From Pseudomonas sp. C2B4 (GTDB taxonomy: Bacteria > Pseudomonadota > Gammaproteobacteria > Pseudomonadales > Pseudomonadaceae): a stretch of DNA of 60,665 bases. This document shows positions 9,101 through 18,105 of this stretch, piece after piece (the first letter of the stretch is position 1; every line of letters begins with the position of its first letter). The stretch is from assembly GCF_013359695.1 (NCBI RefSeq), contig NZ_JABFMU010000041.1, positions 1 through 60,665 on the forward strand. The letters are read 5' to 3'. The notes under the pieces are model-generated. The model was not told where the DNA came from and did not search any database. It saw only the letters and a program-made list of their open reading frames with translations. A program made the translations under genes and the position numbers.

Positions 9101-9591
9101 TGTGATTTCACCCCGTTGTCTTCAGGCAGGCTCCCCGAGCTGCGGCGGCGTAGTGTAACCAGAGGGTTAATTTGCTTCCAGTTGTGTCGACGAGTCGCCA
9201 GCTTTATTGAACAGAATACTGCGGTGTGTACAGCTTATTACCCGTCACTACGGGGATGTTTATCGATGGTAACCATACGAAACCACCATTTTTGTATGGA
9301 TCCAATGTTAGTCGCCCTGACTGGCGATTTCCTCGCGTATTGCTAACTCGACCTCACTGCTGTTCGCGTTCCCCTGTGGGCGCGGGCTTGCTCCGGGCGG
9401 CGTTCCGACGATGGCGGCCTGAAAGCCGACCCATTTCTCTCAGATTCACGCGATCCAACTGTGGGAGCGAGCCTGCTCGCGAATACGTCTGGACAACGCG
9501 GTCTTTCAGACGGGGCGCGTGATCGATGACGTCCTGCGCGAGCAGGCTCGCTCCCACAGAAAAGCCCTTCTCAAAGGGATGTGTGGTGTGA
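9101..9591. other. Gene-free region with hairpin and REP pair
   Basis: No convincing coding frame. An inverted repeat (CCATAC at 9273-9278, GTATGG at 9294-9299, 15-base loop) lies in the AT-richer part upstream of the ZapE-like gene. The rest is occupied by a partial REP-like sequence near 9376 and the pair described separately. Confidence 0.6.
9461..9557. repeat. REP inverted pair (REPIN)
   Basis: Forward REP core at 9461-9483 and reverse copy at 9537-9557, about 53 bases apart, lying beyond the 3' end of the anti-sigma gene. Confidence 0.92.
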
Positions 9592-10344
9592 TCAGAACTG
9601 AACTGTTTGCCTCAGCATCCGCGCCGCCGACGTATCCGCCGGGCTGACCATCGCATAGTTGTAGCCACCCCCGGACCAATACTCGGCCTGCAAGCCACCG
9701 TCGCTACGACTGCCCCTGGGCAACAGGAAATTCTTCGGCCCCGGCGGACGCACGTAGAAGCTGATCTTGTGTCCGTCCTGATCCTCATACACCACCATCG
9801 CCGCCGGCCCCTGTTCGGTGCTGAGCAGGCGGCCGCTCACCGGTTTGAACCCGGCGCCGCTCAGGTCCGGCAAGCGATTGGCCTGGGTGAAATACCGGTC
9901 GAGCCAACCCTGCATGTCGCCGTCTTCGCCGGCCTTGTAGTCCGCCGGCAACAGCCCCTGCTCGGCAATCAGACGGTAAGCCTGCATGGCATCGGCCATC
10001 GGTTGCGCGGCGCTGAGCAGGGTCATTTCCCGGGCCTGCCAGCCGCTGACCCCACCGACACTGACGGCAATCAGGAGCACTGCTGCGCTGGCCAGGTGGC
10101 GGCGGGACTGGCGTTTGAGGCGCTGGCGGATCAGCGCCGGATCGAGGTCCGGATTGGCCGGTTGCTGCAAGGCACCGCTCAGGGCTGCGCGTAGTTGCTG
10201 GGCGTCCTGTTGCCAGGCCCGTACCTGTGCAGCCGTCTCCGGATTGCTGGCGAGAAAGGTTTCCACGAGTTGTCGGTCGGCATCGCTGAGTTGGTGGTCG
10301 ACGTAAGCGTGCAGGTCACGTTCGCTGGGGGGCATGCTGATCAT
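9592..10344 (-). CDS. Anti-sigma factor, single-pass membrane protein
   Basis: 250 residues. The N-terminal cytoplasmic part (about 1-80, ERDLHAYVDHQLSDADRQLV) resembles anti-sigma domains of the RskA/ChrR-like type that hold an ECF factor. One transmembrane helix follows at about residues 86-103 (LASAAVLLIAVSVGGVSG), then a periplasmic domain of about 145 residues. The start codon overlaps the sigma stop (ATGA), so the pair is translationally coupled. I see no HxxxCxxC zinc motif. It presumably releases the sigma factor on an envelope or oxidative signal, judging from the divergent catalase-like gene. Confidence 0.88.
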   Translation of the reverse strand: MISMPPSERDLHAYVDHQLSDADRQLVETFLASNPETAAQVRAWQQDAQQLRAALSGALQQPANPDLDPALIRQRLKRQSRRHLASAAVLLIAVSVGGVSGWQAREMTLLSAAQPMADAMQAYRLIAEQGLLPADYKAGEDGDMQGWLDRYFTQANRLPDLSGAGFKPVSGRLLSTEQGPAAMVVYEDQDGHKISFYVRPPGPKNFLLPRGSRSDGGLQAEYWSGGGYNYAMVSPADTSAARMLRQTVQF

Positions 10345-10847
10345 TTGAGTCTCCGCAGGGCAGGGCGGGTGATTTCGCCATCGCTGAGTTGGCGCAGGGC
10401 CTGGCGGGCCCGGGACAGGCGGGACATCACGGTGCCGGTGGGTACGTCGAGAATCTCGGCGACATCTTTATAACTCAGGCCTTCCACCGACACCCACAGC
10501 AGCAGCGCGCGCTGTTCGGTGGGCAGTTGGTCGAAGGCATTGAGGGTCGATTGGGCGATGACGGTGCGTTCCACCGAAGGCTGCGCATCCTCGCGCCCGG
10601 TAAAGAATTCGAGCATCCGCGCATAGCGTCGGGAGCGACGGTGAGCGTCGAGAAACTGTCGATACAGAATCGCGAACAGCCAGGCGCGCAAATCGCCTTC
10701 GGGATGTTTATCGCCCCAGCTCGACAACGCACGCTCCAGGCACGACTGCACCAGATCGTCGGCGCTGCTGGAGTTGCGCGTCAGCGATACGGCGAAGCGG
10801 CGCAATCTGGGAATGATTTCTCGCAGTTGTTCGTCGATATCGTTCAT
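10341..10847 (-). CDS. ECF-type RNA polymerase sigma factor
   Basis: 168 residues with sigma region 2 (SADDLVQSCLERALSSW, AWLFAILYRQFLDAHRRSRR) and region 4 (DQLPTEQRALLLWVSVEGLS then YKDVAEILDVPTGTVMSRLS). The frame is open further upstream to 10895, but the predicted promoter (-35 at 10902-10908, -10 at 10883-10887) would start transcription near 10876, inside that extension. The ATG at 10847 (MNDIDEQ) is therefore the likely start. It probably drives its own gene and the divergent catalase/cytochrome b operon. Confidence 0.92.
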   Translation of the reverse strand: MNDIDEQLREIIPRLRRFAVSLTRNSSSADDLVQSCLERALSSWGDKHPEGDLRAWLFAILYRQFLDAHRRSRRYARMLEFFTGREDAQPSVERTVIAQSTLNAFDQLPTEQRALLLWVSVEGLSYKDVAEILDVPTGTVMSRLSRARQALRQLSDGEITRPALRRLK

Positions 10848-10882
10848 GAATTTCTGGTTACTCACTACGCTTTGAACCAGGA

Positions 10883-10908
10883 AGACGCCCGGCATTCGAG
10901 GTTATTCC
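10883..10908 (-). promoter_or_regulatory. Predicted ECF promoter of the sigma/anti-sigma operon
   Basis: Read on the minus strand: GGAATAA (10908-10902), 14 bases, CGTCT (10887-10883). The same two elements with the same 14-base spacing occur on the plus strand in front of the divergent catalase gene. That matched pair is strong evidence that both are recognised by the locally encoded ECF factor. Confidence 0.82.
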
Positions 10909-10936
10909 ACGCCCGAAAAAATAAATACCGGGCGAT

Positions 10937-10962
10937 GGAATAAACCGCCGTGGGGTTCGTCT
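10937..10962 (+). promoter_or_regulatory. Predicted ECF promoter of the catalase/cytochrome b operon
   Basis: GGAATAA at 10937-10943, 14-base spacer, CGTCT at 10958-10962. Identical -35, -10 and spacing to the minus-strand element at 10883-10908. The implied transcript begins near 10970. Confidence 0.82.
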
Positions 10963-11005
10963 GCCTGATTCTTCTCACTTGAGGCCGATGGCCCTGGAGT
11001 CTTTC

Positions 11006-12082
11006 ATGGTAGATCGATCATCACCGCCACCCTTGAGCGCCGCCAGCCTGACATTGCGCCTGGCGGGCATTGCCGTGGTCGTTGCCGCCGTGGCCGGGGC
11101 GTTTGCCTATGTCAACGGCACCTTTGACCCACAACGCTTGACCCCGAAAAAACTGGTCAACGTGCTGGAAACCAATAACGGCGTGCACCCTGGGTTTCGG
11201 CGCAATCACGCCAAGGGCGTCTGTGTGATCGGCCATTTCGAGAGCAGTGGCGAGGCGCGCAGTTATTCCACCGCGCAGGTCTTCAACGAAGCGCGCACGC
11301 CAGTGGTCGGCCGGTTGGCTTTGCCGCCGGGCAATCCCTACGCGCCGGATAGCGCTATTCCGATCCGCAGCATGGCGTTGCGCTTCACCCAGGCCAACGG
11401 CCAACAGTGGCGGACCGGGATGAACAGCATGCCGGTATTCCCGGTGGGCACGCCCGAGGCGTTCTATCAGTTGCAGCAGGCGCAGTCGCCGCTGCCCTCG
11501 ACCGGAAAGCCGGACCCTGCGGCGGTGCCGGCATTCTTCGGTTCACACCCGGAAGCCGCGCCGTTCCTGGCCTGGATCAAGACCGCGAAACCTTCGGCCA
11601 GCTATGTGACGGAAACCTATAACAGCGTCAACGCGTTTTACCTGGTCAACGCCGCCGGGCAAAAGCAGGCCGTGCGCTGGAACATGGTGCCGCAGGCGGT
11701 GGATGCGCCGGGGGCGACCGCACCGGAGGGTAGCGATTTCCTCGAAAAAGACCTGGTGCAACGCATCGCCGCCGGCCCATTGCGTTGGCAGCTGATGATC
11801 ACCCTGGCCAACCCCGGCGATCCGGTCAACGACGCCAGCAAGGCCTGGCCTGAAGGGCGCAAGGTACTGAACGCCGGCACCCTGGTGCTGGAAAGCGTGC
11901 AGCCGCAACTCAGCGGAGAGTGCCGCGACATCAACTACGACCCGCTGGTACTGCCGGCCGGCATCGAGGGTTCCGACGATCCGTTGCTGGCCGCGCGTTC
12001 AGCCGCCTATGCCACTTCTTACCTGCGTCGCACCAGCGAAGTCAGCCAATTGCCCGCCGCCAAACAGGAGGCCCAGCAATGA
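11006..12082 (+). CDS. Catalase-family peroxidase, membrane-anchored/periplasmic
   Basis: 358 residues. A hydrophobic N-terminal segment (about residues 17-40, LRLAGIAVVVAAVAGAFAY) serves as signal or anchor. The catalytic part resembles small catalase-related proteins of the SrpA type: HPGFRRNHAKGVCVIGHFES, then SIPIRSMALRF-like and NSMPVFP segments. At 358 residues it is shorter than canonical catalases. ATG 11006 has GGAG seven bases upstream; ATG 10988 and TTG 10979 are also in frame. It overlaps the cytochrome b gene by ATGA, which suggests that cytochrome may pass electrons to this haem protein. Peroxide or organic peroxide reduction is inferred. Confidence 0.85.
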   Translation: MVDRSSPPPLSAASLTLRLAGIAVVVAAVAGAFAYVNGTFDPQRLTPKKLVNVLETNNGVHPGFRRNHAKGVCVIGHFESSGEARSYSTAQVFNEARTPVVGRLALPPGNPYAPDSAIPIRSMALRFTQANGQQWRTGMNSMPVFPVGTPEAFYQLQQAQSPLPSTGKPDPAAVPAFFGSHPEAAPFLAWIKTAKPSASYVTETYNSVNAFYLVNAAGQKQAVRWNMVPQAVDAPGATAPEGSDFLEKDLVQRIAAGPLRWQLMITLANPGDPVNDASKAWPEGRKVLNAGTLVLESVQPQLSGECRDINYDPLVLPAGIEGSDDPLLAARSAAYATSYLRRTSEVSQLPAAKQEAQQ

Positions 12083-12624
12083 GCACCCAACCCAACCATT
12101 TCGCTCCCCTGGCGCGCCTGCTGCACTGGCTGATGGCGCTGATGATCATCGCCATGCTGTTTATCGGCGCGGGCATGGTCGCCTCGGTCTCCGAACGCCA
12201 TGAATGGCTGATCAACCTGCATAAACCCTTGGGCGTTGCGATTCTGTTGCTGGTGATCGTGCGGCTGGCCGTGCGTTTCTCTACCCGACAACCACCGTTG
12301 CCGGCGGATCTGCCGGGCTGGCAAGCGCTCGCGGCCAAGGCCTCCCATGTGTTGCTGTACGCCTTGATGCTGATTCTGCCATTGCTGGGTTGGGCGATGA
12401 TTTCGGCGTCCGGTGAACCGGTGATGCTCAGCAGTTCGCTGCAATTGCCGTCGATTGTGCCAGCGAGCGCGCAGGTGTTCGCGTTACTGCGCAAGGCCCA
12501 TGGGTATCTGGCTTATTTGCTGTTTTTGACGGTGCTGCTGCATTTGGCGGCGGCGCTGTTCCATGGCTGGATACGCCGTGATGCTGTGCTGGACAGTATG
12601 TTGCGGGGTAAGGATCGCGGGTGA
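12079..12624 (+). CDS. Cytochrome b561-family membrane protein
   Basis: 181 residues with four predicted membrane helices (about 12-33, 46-65, 87-110, 145-165). Paired His residues typical of cytochrome b561/CybB proteins are visible: RLLHWLMA, NLHKPLGVA, KASHVLLY and RKAHGYLAYLLFLTVLLHLAA. It probably carries two haem b and moves electrons between quinol and the periplasm. It overlaps the upstream catalase-like gene by four bases and shares its ECF-type promoter, so the two very likely form a functional pair. Confidence 0.9.
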   Translation: MSTQPNHFAPLARLLHWLMALMIIAMLFIGAGMVASVSERHEWLINLHKPLGVAILLLVIVRLAVRFSTRQPPLPADLPGWQALAAKASHVLLYALMLILPLLGWAMISASGEPVMLSSSLQLPSIVPASAQVFALLRKAHGYLAYLLFLTVLLHLAAALFHGWIRRDAVLDSMLRGKDRG

Positions 12625-12643
12625 TCGATAGAAGCAAAAAACT

Positions 12644-12731
12644 GTGGGAGCGAGCCTGCTCGCGATGACGGCGTCACATTCAGCATATTGACTGACTGAT
12701 GCGCCGCTATCGCGAGCAGGCTCGCTCCCAC
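12644..12731. repeat. REP inverted pair (REPIN)
   Basis: Forward REP core at 12644-12665 and reverse copy at 12711-12731, between the convergent cytochrome b and carboxypeptidase genes. Confidence 0.92.
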
Positions 12732-12777
12732 AAGTCCGTGGTTTGCACTGAAATCAAGGTGGGGCAGCCTGGATCGA

Positions 12778-13920
12778 TCAGCGCAACGAATCGACCATCT
12801 CGGCCACCGTCGTCAACACATCCTTGCCCAACTGCTTGGAACGCTTGCCCGACCAGCCGGTTTCCGCGTTCGGGTGGTCGTCATGATCCTTGAACGGCAT
12901 TTCCAGGGTCAGGGACAGGCAGTCGTACTTCTGGCCAACGGCATTGCAGGCCAGGGTCATGTTGGCCTGACCCGGTTCGTCGCGGGTGTAGCCGTGTTTG
13001 GTCTGGAAGTCCTTGGTGGTTTTCTTCAGATGGCTGCGGAAGTGCTCTTCGAGTTTTTCGATCCGCGGCGTGTAGCCCGGATTTCCTTCGCAAGCGGCGG
13101 TGAAAACGTGGGGGATCTCCTCGTCGCCGTGGACGTCGATGAACATGTCGACGCCGTACTTTTCCATCTGCTGCTGGACGAAAAAGACTTCCGGGCTGAT
13201 CTCCGGGCTGGCGCTTTGCCAGGCGCGGTTCAGGTCCTGGCCCATGGCGTTGGTGCGCAGGTGGCCGTGGAAAGCACCGTCCGGGTTCATGTTGGGCACC
13301 AGGTACAGGTCGGCGCTGGCCAGCAGCTTGTTCAGCACCGGGTCGTCGTGATGTTCCAGGCGCTCGATCACGCCTTCCATGAACCACTCGGCCATGTGTT
13401 CGCCCGGATGTTGCTGGGCAATGATCCACACCTTGCGTCGGCCTTCGGCACCGGTACCTTTGCGCAGCAGCTGGATGTCACGACCCTCGACGCTCTTGCC
13501 GGTGGCCAGCAGTTCGGTGCCGGCCTTGGTCAGCGCCTGCTCGATCAACCAGTCGTGGCGGCCACGGCTGTAGGGTTCGAAGTAGGCGAACCAGGCATGG
13601 GTTTGCGTGGCTTCAAGGCAGAAGCGCAAGCAATCGCCTTCGAAGATGGTCGGTACCTGGAACCAGTTGACGTGATCGTAGGAGGCTCTGGCCTGATAAC
13701 CGTCCCACGCCTTGTTGTACGAGGACTGGCTGGCATTGTTCAGGCGGAACCAGTGCTCCTGGCCGACATGCAGGCCGCTGGCCTTGAAGTGGAACCATTG
13801 AAAATGAGCGCTTTTGGTATCGGGACGGATGGCCAGCAGGGGTTTGAGGGGGTCGCTGACATCGATCACCTGGATGTTGCCGCTGTCGAAGTTGGCAGTG
13901 ATGTCGAGAGTTTTGGCCAC
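12778..13920 (-). CDS. M14-family zinc carboxypeptidase (cytosolic carboxypeptidase-like)
   Basis: 380 residues. The N-terminal beta-sandwich (about 1-125) precedes a zinc carboxypeptidase domain, the two-domain layout of the CCP/Nna1-like M14D group. Zinc ligands are visible in QQHPGEHMAEW (H and E) and in MFIDVHGDEE (H); the catalytic Glu is in LSLTLEMPFKDHDD. NMNPDGAFHGHLRTNAMGQD carries the substrate-binding Asn/Arg pattern. No signal peptide, so cytoplasmic. A homologue from P. aeruginosa has a published structure. Eukaryotic CCPs remove glutamates from tubulin; the bacterial substrate is unknown. GTG start with AGGAAC upstream. Confidence 0.9.
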   Translation of the reverse strand: MAKTLDITANFDSGNIQVIDVSDPLKPLLAIRPDTKSAHFQWFHFKASGLHVGQEHWFRLNNASQSSYNKAWDGYQARASYDHVNWFQVPTIFEGDCLRFCLEATQTHAWFAYFEPYSRGRHDWLIEQALTKAGTELLATGKSVEGRDIQLLRKGTGAEGRRKVWIIAQQHPGEHMAEWFMEGVIERLEHHDDPVLNKLLASADLYLVPNMNPDGAFHGHLRTNAMGQDLNRAWQSASPEISPEVFFVQQQMEKYGVDMFIDVHGDEEIPHVFTAACEGNPGYTPRIEKLEEHFRSHLKKTTKDFQTKHGYTRDEPGQANMTLACNAVGQKYDCLSLTLEMPFKDHDDHPNAETGWSGKRSKQLGKDVLTTVAEMVDSLR

Positions 13921-14413
13921 GGTCAGGGTTCCTGATTAAGATTTTTATGGCGGCTACTTTACACGCAAGCGGAGGGGGTTAGGAGCGCAGAAAAAACGTT
14001 TCACCCATCATGCCGCAGATTTTGATGCAGCTGGGTCGGGGCTCGTGTGAAGTCTAATGTCTATAGGTAAAACCAACTAATCAAGGCAGGTAAAAAACTG
14101 GGCCGATGCTGCCGGCAAATTGATTACACTAATACTGAGATGGCAAGTAGCTATCACGCGCAGTGACCTGCGCATCGGCCAATGGATACGGCATAAATGC
14201 ATTTTGGCAACGTACGTCGGCCCGAATATTCTCCCTCGCAAATTCCGTAGTAGTGTGTGCTCCCCTGAACTCCAAAGTCGCCTCCCGAACCTGAATCCGC
14301 CTGCCTGAAGGCTCGCCGATGATTGAGTGTCGCGTGCCCGGCACGTCGGATTTTTGCGGGGCCTTGGCCAATACCTCCTCATTACCCATGTTGAATCTGA
14401 GTTCCGGATTGTT
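13921..14413. other. Intergenic region, nothing recognised
   Basis: About 490 bases between the divergent carboxypeptidase and sensor-kinase genes. The first 230 bases are AT-richer than average. Short open frames on both strands look non-coding, and no clear operator, hairpin or RNA gene was found. It must contain the promoters of both flanking genes. Confidence 0.5.
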
Positions 14414-17125
14414 ATGCGAGTGTCGCGTCTGAAAACATCTATCCGCCCGGACTCACGCCCCTACCTGTTGATCTGGATCTGCTGCATTACCTTGCTCAGC
14501 CTCATTGTGGGGCTGGGTAGCCTGAGCCTGTGGCGCGACTATCACGATCGTCAGCGTACGATGGCCGTGCGTACCCAGGTGTTGACCGCGGCGATTACCG
14601 GCCATTTGGCCAACGTCCTGGAGCAGCGAAGGTTTGCCATGGATGCCCTGGCCAATCATTTGCTCAATCTGCAATGGCCATTGACGGACGCTGAGGTCGG
14701 TACCGAACTGGTGCGGTTTGTCCATTCCGATCCGCAGAATGGACCGCTGCTGGTCGGTGCCGGGCAAAGGCACTGGGCGTTGCCCGAAGCGGCTTACCAA
14801 GGCATTGACTGGCAGCCGCCGAAGGATGCCGGCCAGGAACTCTGGTTCGGACCCAGTCGACAACTGGACGGCAAGCTCTGGTTACCCGTGTTCCGACGTT
14901 ACCGGTGCCCCAATGGCCAGTGGTTGACGGTGGGGGCGCTGGTGCCGCTGACCAGCCAGCGCGATTACTTTTTCAGCCTGGGCTACAACTTCGATGTTTC
15001 CCTGGTGCTGAGGGATCTGGAGGGCAATGTCTATCGACAGCAGGGTCGTTTGCCGAAGCAGGCATACAGGCCGGGCGAGGATGGCGTGCAGTGGCTGCGC
15101 AAGGGGTGGGGGCTGGATGTTCTGCTGGTGCGCCAGGCCGTCTCTCGGTATCCGTTGCAGATTGTCGTCGCCCGATGGCCGCAGGAGTACCTCGCGCAGT
15201 GGAGCGAACAGCGGCTCTTCACCCTTATTGCCTTGCTCCTGACATGTCTGGTGATCGTGTTGGCGTCCTTCGGTCTGGCGGCCGCCTGGCGACGAATCGG
15301 ACGCAGCGAGTATCGCTACCGCCGTTTGTTTCAATCGATTCGCGATGGTGTGCTGGTGTTGGGTTCGTCCGGCATTCATGAGGCAAACGAGCGCGCCGCC
15401 CAACTGTTTGGCCTGGACAGTGCGCAGAGCCTGGGCGGGTATCAGTTTGTCGATCTTTGCTGTCCCGAACAGTTGAATAACCAGCAGGCTACCGCGTTGA
15501 TTGCGCAGTTGCTGATCGACGTTCATAACGGTGCCGAGATGTGCGTCACCCTGAAATTCAGGCGCCTGAATCATCCTGGGGTATTTTTCTGCGAGGTGCA
15601 ATTATCGCCGATCCGGCTGGGTAAAAATGTCTATGTCCTGGCCTGCCTGCATGACATTTCGGTCCAGCAACAAGCCGAAAACGAGCTGAAGGTTTCACAA
15701 CAGAAACTGCTTGAAGCACAACTGATTGCGGGGTTGGGCGTGTGGTCCTGGGAACTCGGCGCCGAACACGCCACCTGGACGGATGAATGCGCGCGCATCT
15801 TCGGGCTGCCGGCCATTTCCGGCGAGTGTACCCACACCGACTTCTTCGACAGCATCGTGGACGAACAGCGCTGCCGTGCCCACCATGCGATCAACCGGGC
15901 GCTGGATGGCGAGCGGCTGGACATGGAATTGCAGATTCGTCGACCTGACGGGCGCTTGCGCGACATCCTGATTTGCGGCGAGTTACGCCCGCACAATGAC
16001 ACGCCCATTCTGCTGGGCGCCATGCTCGACATCACCGAGCAGAAACGCGTGGAGCAGCGATTAAGTGAAGGTGAGCGGCATTACCGCGAACTGGTCGAAC
16101 TGCTGCCGGAAGGCTTGATGATCCTGCGCCGCTCGCGCGTGGTTTTTGCCAATGTGACGGCGGCAAGGCTGTTCGCCGCTGAATCGGTCGATCAGTTTAT
16201 CGGCCAGAATGTTTACGACCTGGTCGCTCGTTGTTTTCACCCGCAGCTGCTGGATGATTTGGTCTGGGTGATGAAGCGCGACCATGTGCCGACCTTTTTG
16301 CCACGCCTCTATCGGCGGCTGGATGGCACCGATATCGAAGTCGAAATGGCTGCGCGACGGCTGATGATGGAAGGCGAAGTGTGCATTCAGGTGATGTTAC
16401 GCGATGTCAGCGAACACCGTCGTTTGCAAAGTGATCTGGAAGCCGCCAATGGCCGTCTGCAACGGTTGTCCGGGCAAATCATCGAGGTGCAGGAAAGCGA
16501 GCGCCGTCATCTTGCTCGAGAACTGCACGACGATATCGGGCAACTGCTGACGTGCATCAAGATCAGTGCCGCCGGCATTCAACGCCACCTGGAAGGCGGA
16601 ATTGAGCTGCGACAGGGGATGTTGGTGCGCATTGCCGACGAGGCCTTGAGCAAGGTGCGCGACCTGTCGCGGATGTTGCGTCCGGTGCAACTGGACAGCC
16701 TGGGGCTGGTGGCGGCCATGCGTTGGCAAATCGATAACTGTTTGCCGGATCTGCCGGGGGGCGTGAGTTGCCTGCTCGATTGCGTCGAGTTGCAACCACG
16801 CTGCGAACCCTGTGTGGAAATCACCTTGTTCCGGATCTTTCAGGAAGCGCTGAGCAATGTGCTCAAGCACGCCGCTGCCACGTGCGTCGAAATCAGCCTG
16901 GCCCGGATCAATGACAGCATTCACTTGAAGATCGTGGATAACGGACGCGGTTTTGACTATCACGCGGCTTTGTTGGATGGCAGTGGCATGGGATTGATGA
17001 GCATGACAGAACGAGCCAAGCTTCTGGGCGGTGAATTTGTTCTGACCTCGACCTGGGGGCAAGGCACTCAGATAGAGGTCGTCGTACCGGACAAGAGAGA
17101 TTCCGAGCGAGGTGACGTGGCATGA
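14414..17125 (+). CDS. Membrane sensor histidine kinase with three PAS domains (NarX/HisKA_3 type)
   Basis: 903 residues. TM1 (about 17-38), a large periplasmic region (about 40-262) and TM2 (about 266-290) are followed by three PAS/PAC blocks (about 300-425, 430-545 and 550-670). The HisKA_3 dimerisation box is ERRHLARELHDDIGQLL with phospho-acceptor His705, and a HATPase domain carries NVLKHA, DNGRGF and GMGLMSM motifs. The ATG at 14414 is chosen because upstream in-frame residues are not protein-like. It overlaps the downstream response-regulator gene by ATGA, so the two form a cognate pair. The ligand is unknown. Confidence 0.92.
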   Translation: MRVSRLKTSIRPDSRPYLLIWICCITLLSLIVGLGSLSLWRDYHDRQRTMAVRTQVLTAAITGHLANVLEQRRFAMDALANHLLNLQWPLTDAEVGTELVRFVHSDPQNGPLLVGAGQRHWALPEAAYQGIDWQPPKDAGQELWFGPSRQLDGKLWLPVFRRYRCPNGQWLTVGALVPLTSQRDYFFSLGYNFDVSLVLRDLEGNVYRQQGRLPKQAYRPGEDGVQWLRKGWGLDVLLVRQAVSRYPLQIVVARWPQEYLAQWSEQRLFTLIALLLTCLVIVLASFGLAAAWRRIGRSEYRYRRLFQSIRDGVLVLGSSGIHEANERAAQLFGLDSAQSLGGYQFVDLCCPEQLNNQQATALIAQLLIDVHNGAEMCVTLKFRRLNHPGVFFCEVQLSPIRLGKNVYVLACLHDISVQQQAENELKVSQQKLLEAQLIAGLGVWSWELGAEHATWTDECARIFGLPAISGECTHTDFFDSIVDEQRCRAHHAINRALDGERLDMELQIRRPDGRLRDILICGELRPHNDTPILLGAMLDITEQKRVEQRLSEGERHYRELVELLPEGLMILRRSRVVFANVTAARLFAAESVDQFIGQNVYDLVARCFHPQLLDDLVWVMKRDHVPTFLPRLYRRLDGTDIEVEMAARRLMMEGEVCIQVMLRDVSEHRRLQSDLEAANGRLQRLSGQIIEVQESERRHLARELHDDIGQLLTCIKISAAGIQRHLEGGIELRQGMLVRIADEALSKVRDLSRMLRPVQLDSLGLVAAMRWQIDNCLPDLPGGVSCLLDCVELQPRCEPCVEITLFRIFQEALSNVLKHAAATCVEISLARINDSIHLKIVDNGRGFDYHAALLDGSGMGLMSMTERAKLLGGEFVLTSTWGQGTQIEVVVPDKRDSERGDVA

Positions 17126-17763
17126 GTGTGCGAATTGTCCTGGTGGATGATCACAACCTGGTGCGCGCGGGCATCCGCGTCCTGCTGGAGGATTGGGGCT
17201 ATTCGGTGGTGGCCGAGGGGTGTGATGGCGACGATGTCGAAAGGCTGCTGGCGCTGCACACGCCGGACATTCTGTTGATGGATATCACCATGGAGCGTTT
17301 GTCGGGCCTGGAAGCCCTGACCCGTTTGCGCAGCCATTGGCCGACGCTCCCTGTCATCCTGCTGTCGATGCACGATACCCGCGATTTTGTCCTCAAGGCC
17401 ATGCAGTTGGGGGCTTCGGCCTATTTGCTCAAGGACGCCGCCGAAGTCGAATTGCGCATGGCCATCCAGGCTGTATTGAGCGGTCATCGTTACTTGAGCC
17501 CGAGGATTTCCGGCCGTGTCATCGAGGCCATGAACACCCAGGGATCAGAGCCCGAGGAAGCCACCCTGACAGCGCGCCAGCGTGAAGTGCTCTACTGGCT
17601 GGTCAACGGCAAAACCAACAAGGAAATCGCTTACCAGCTCAATCTCAGCGTCAAGACCGTTGATGCCCATCGTGCGCAACTGATGGTGCGCCTGAATATC
17701 CGCGACCTGGCCGGCCTGGTGGTGTATGCCATCCGCCAAGGCATTCTGGACCTTGATAAATAG
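17122..17763 (+). CDS. NarL/LuxR-family response regulator
   Basis: 213 residues: receiver domain (1-120) with acidic pair DD near residue 9, phospho-acceptor Asp54 (LLMDITM) and Lys in YLLKDA, then a LuxR-type HTH (about 145-205, LTARQREVLYWLVNGKTNKE). It is the output partner of the upstream kinase, with which it shares an ATGA overlap. Target genes are unknown; the chemotaxis operon begins 340 bases downstream, but no shared operator was seen. Confidence 0.95.
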   Translation: MSVRIVLVDDHNLVRAGIRVLLEDWGYSVVAEGCDGDDVERLLALHTPDILLMDITMERLSGLEALTRLRSHWPTLPVILLSMHDTRDFVLKAMQLGASAYLLKDAAEVELRMAIQAVLSGHRYLSPRISGRVIEAMNTQGSEPEEATLTARQREVLYWLVNGKTNKEIAYQLNLSVKTVDAHRAQLMVRLNIRDLAGLVVYAIRQGILDLDK

Positions 17764-17789
17764 TCCCGGCAGGCATCTCCCAATTCCCT

Positions 17790-17890
17790 GTGGGAGCGAG
17801 CCGGCTCCGGGCGGCGTTCCGACGAAAACGGAGTGTCAGTCGACACAAAGCTGTCTGATAAACCGCCTTCGCGAGCAGGCTCGCTCCCAC
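17790..17890. repeat. REP-like inverted pair
   Basis: Degenerate forward copy from 17790 (GTGGGAGCGAGCCGGCTCCG) and a perfect reverse copy at 17868-17890. They fill part of the gap between the response-regulator gene and the chemotaxis operon. The rest of the gap to 18105 must hold the operon promoter, which I could not assign. Confidence 0.85.
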
Positions 17891-18105
17891 AGGCTGCGCT
17901 GTGTCTTCTACCGGGCCAGTTACCCGAAACCGTATAGGGTATTTTACCTAGTCACTCCCGGTAATTGGCTCGTAGTCGCTTTCAGGCTCGGCTTATAGAC
18001 TTTGCCCGAAATGGCGTGGCCTTCTGCCAGCAATCTGCATCTGCTCGAACAGCGCTGTCCCGGCAGTAGAAGCCCCGCAATAAAAACAAGATTGGGGTGA
18101 GTCTG

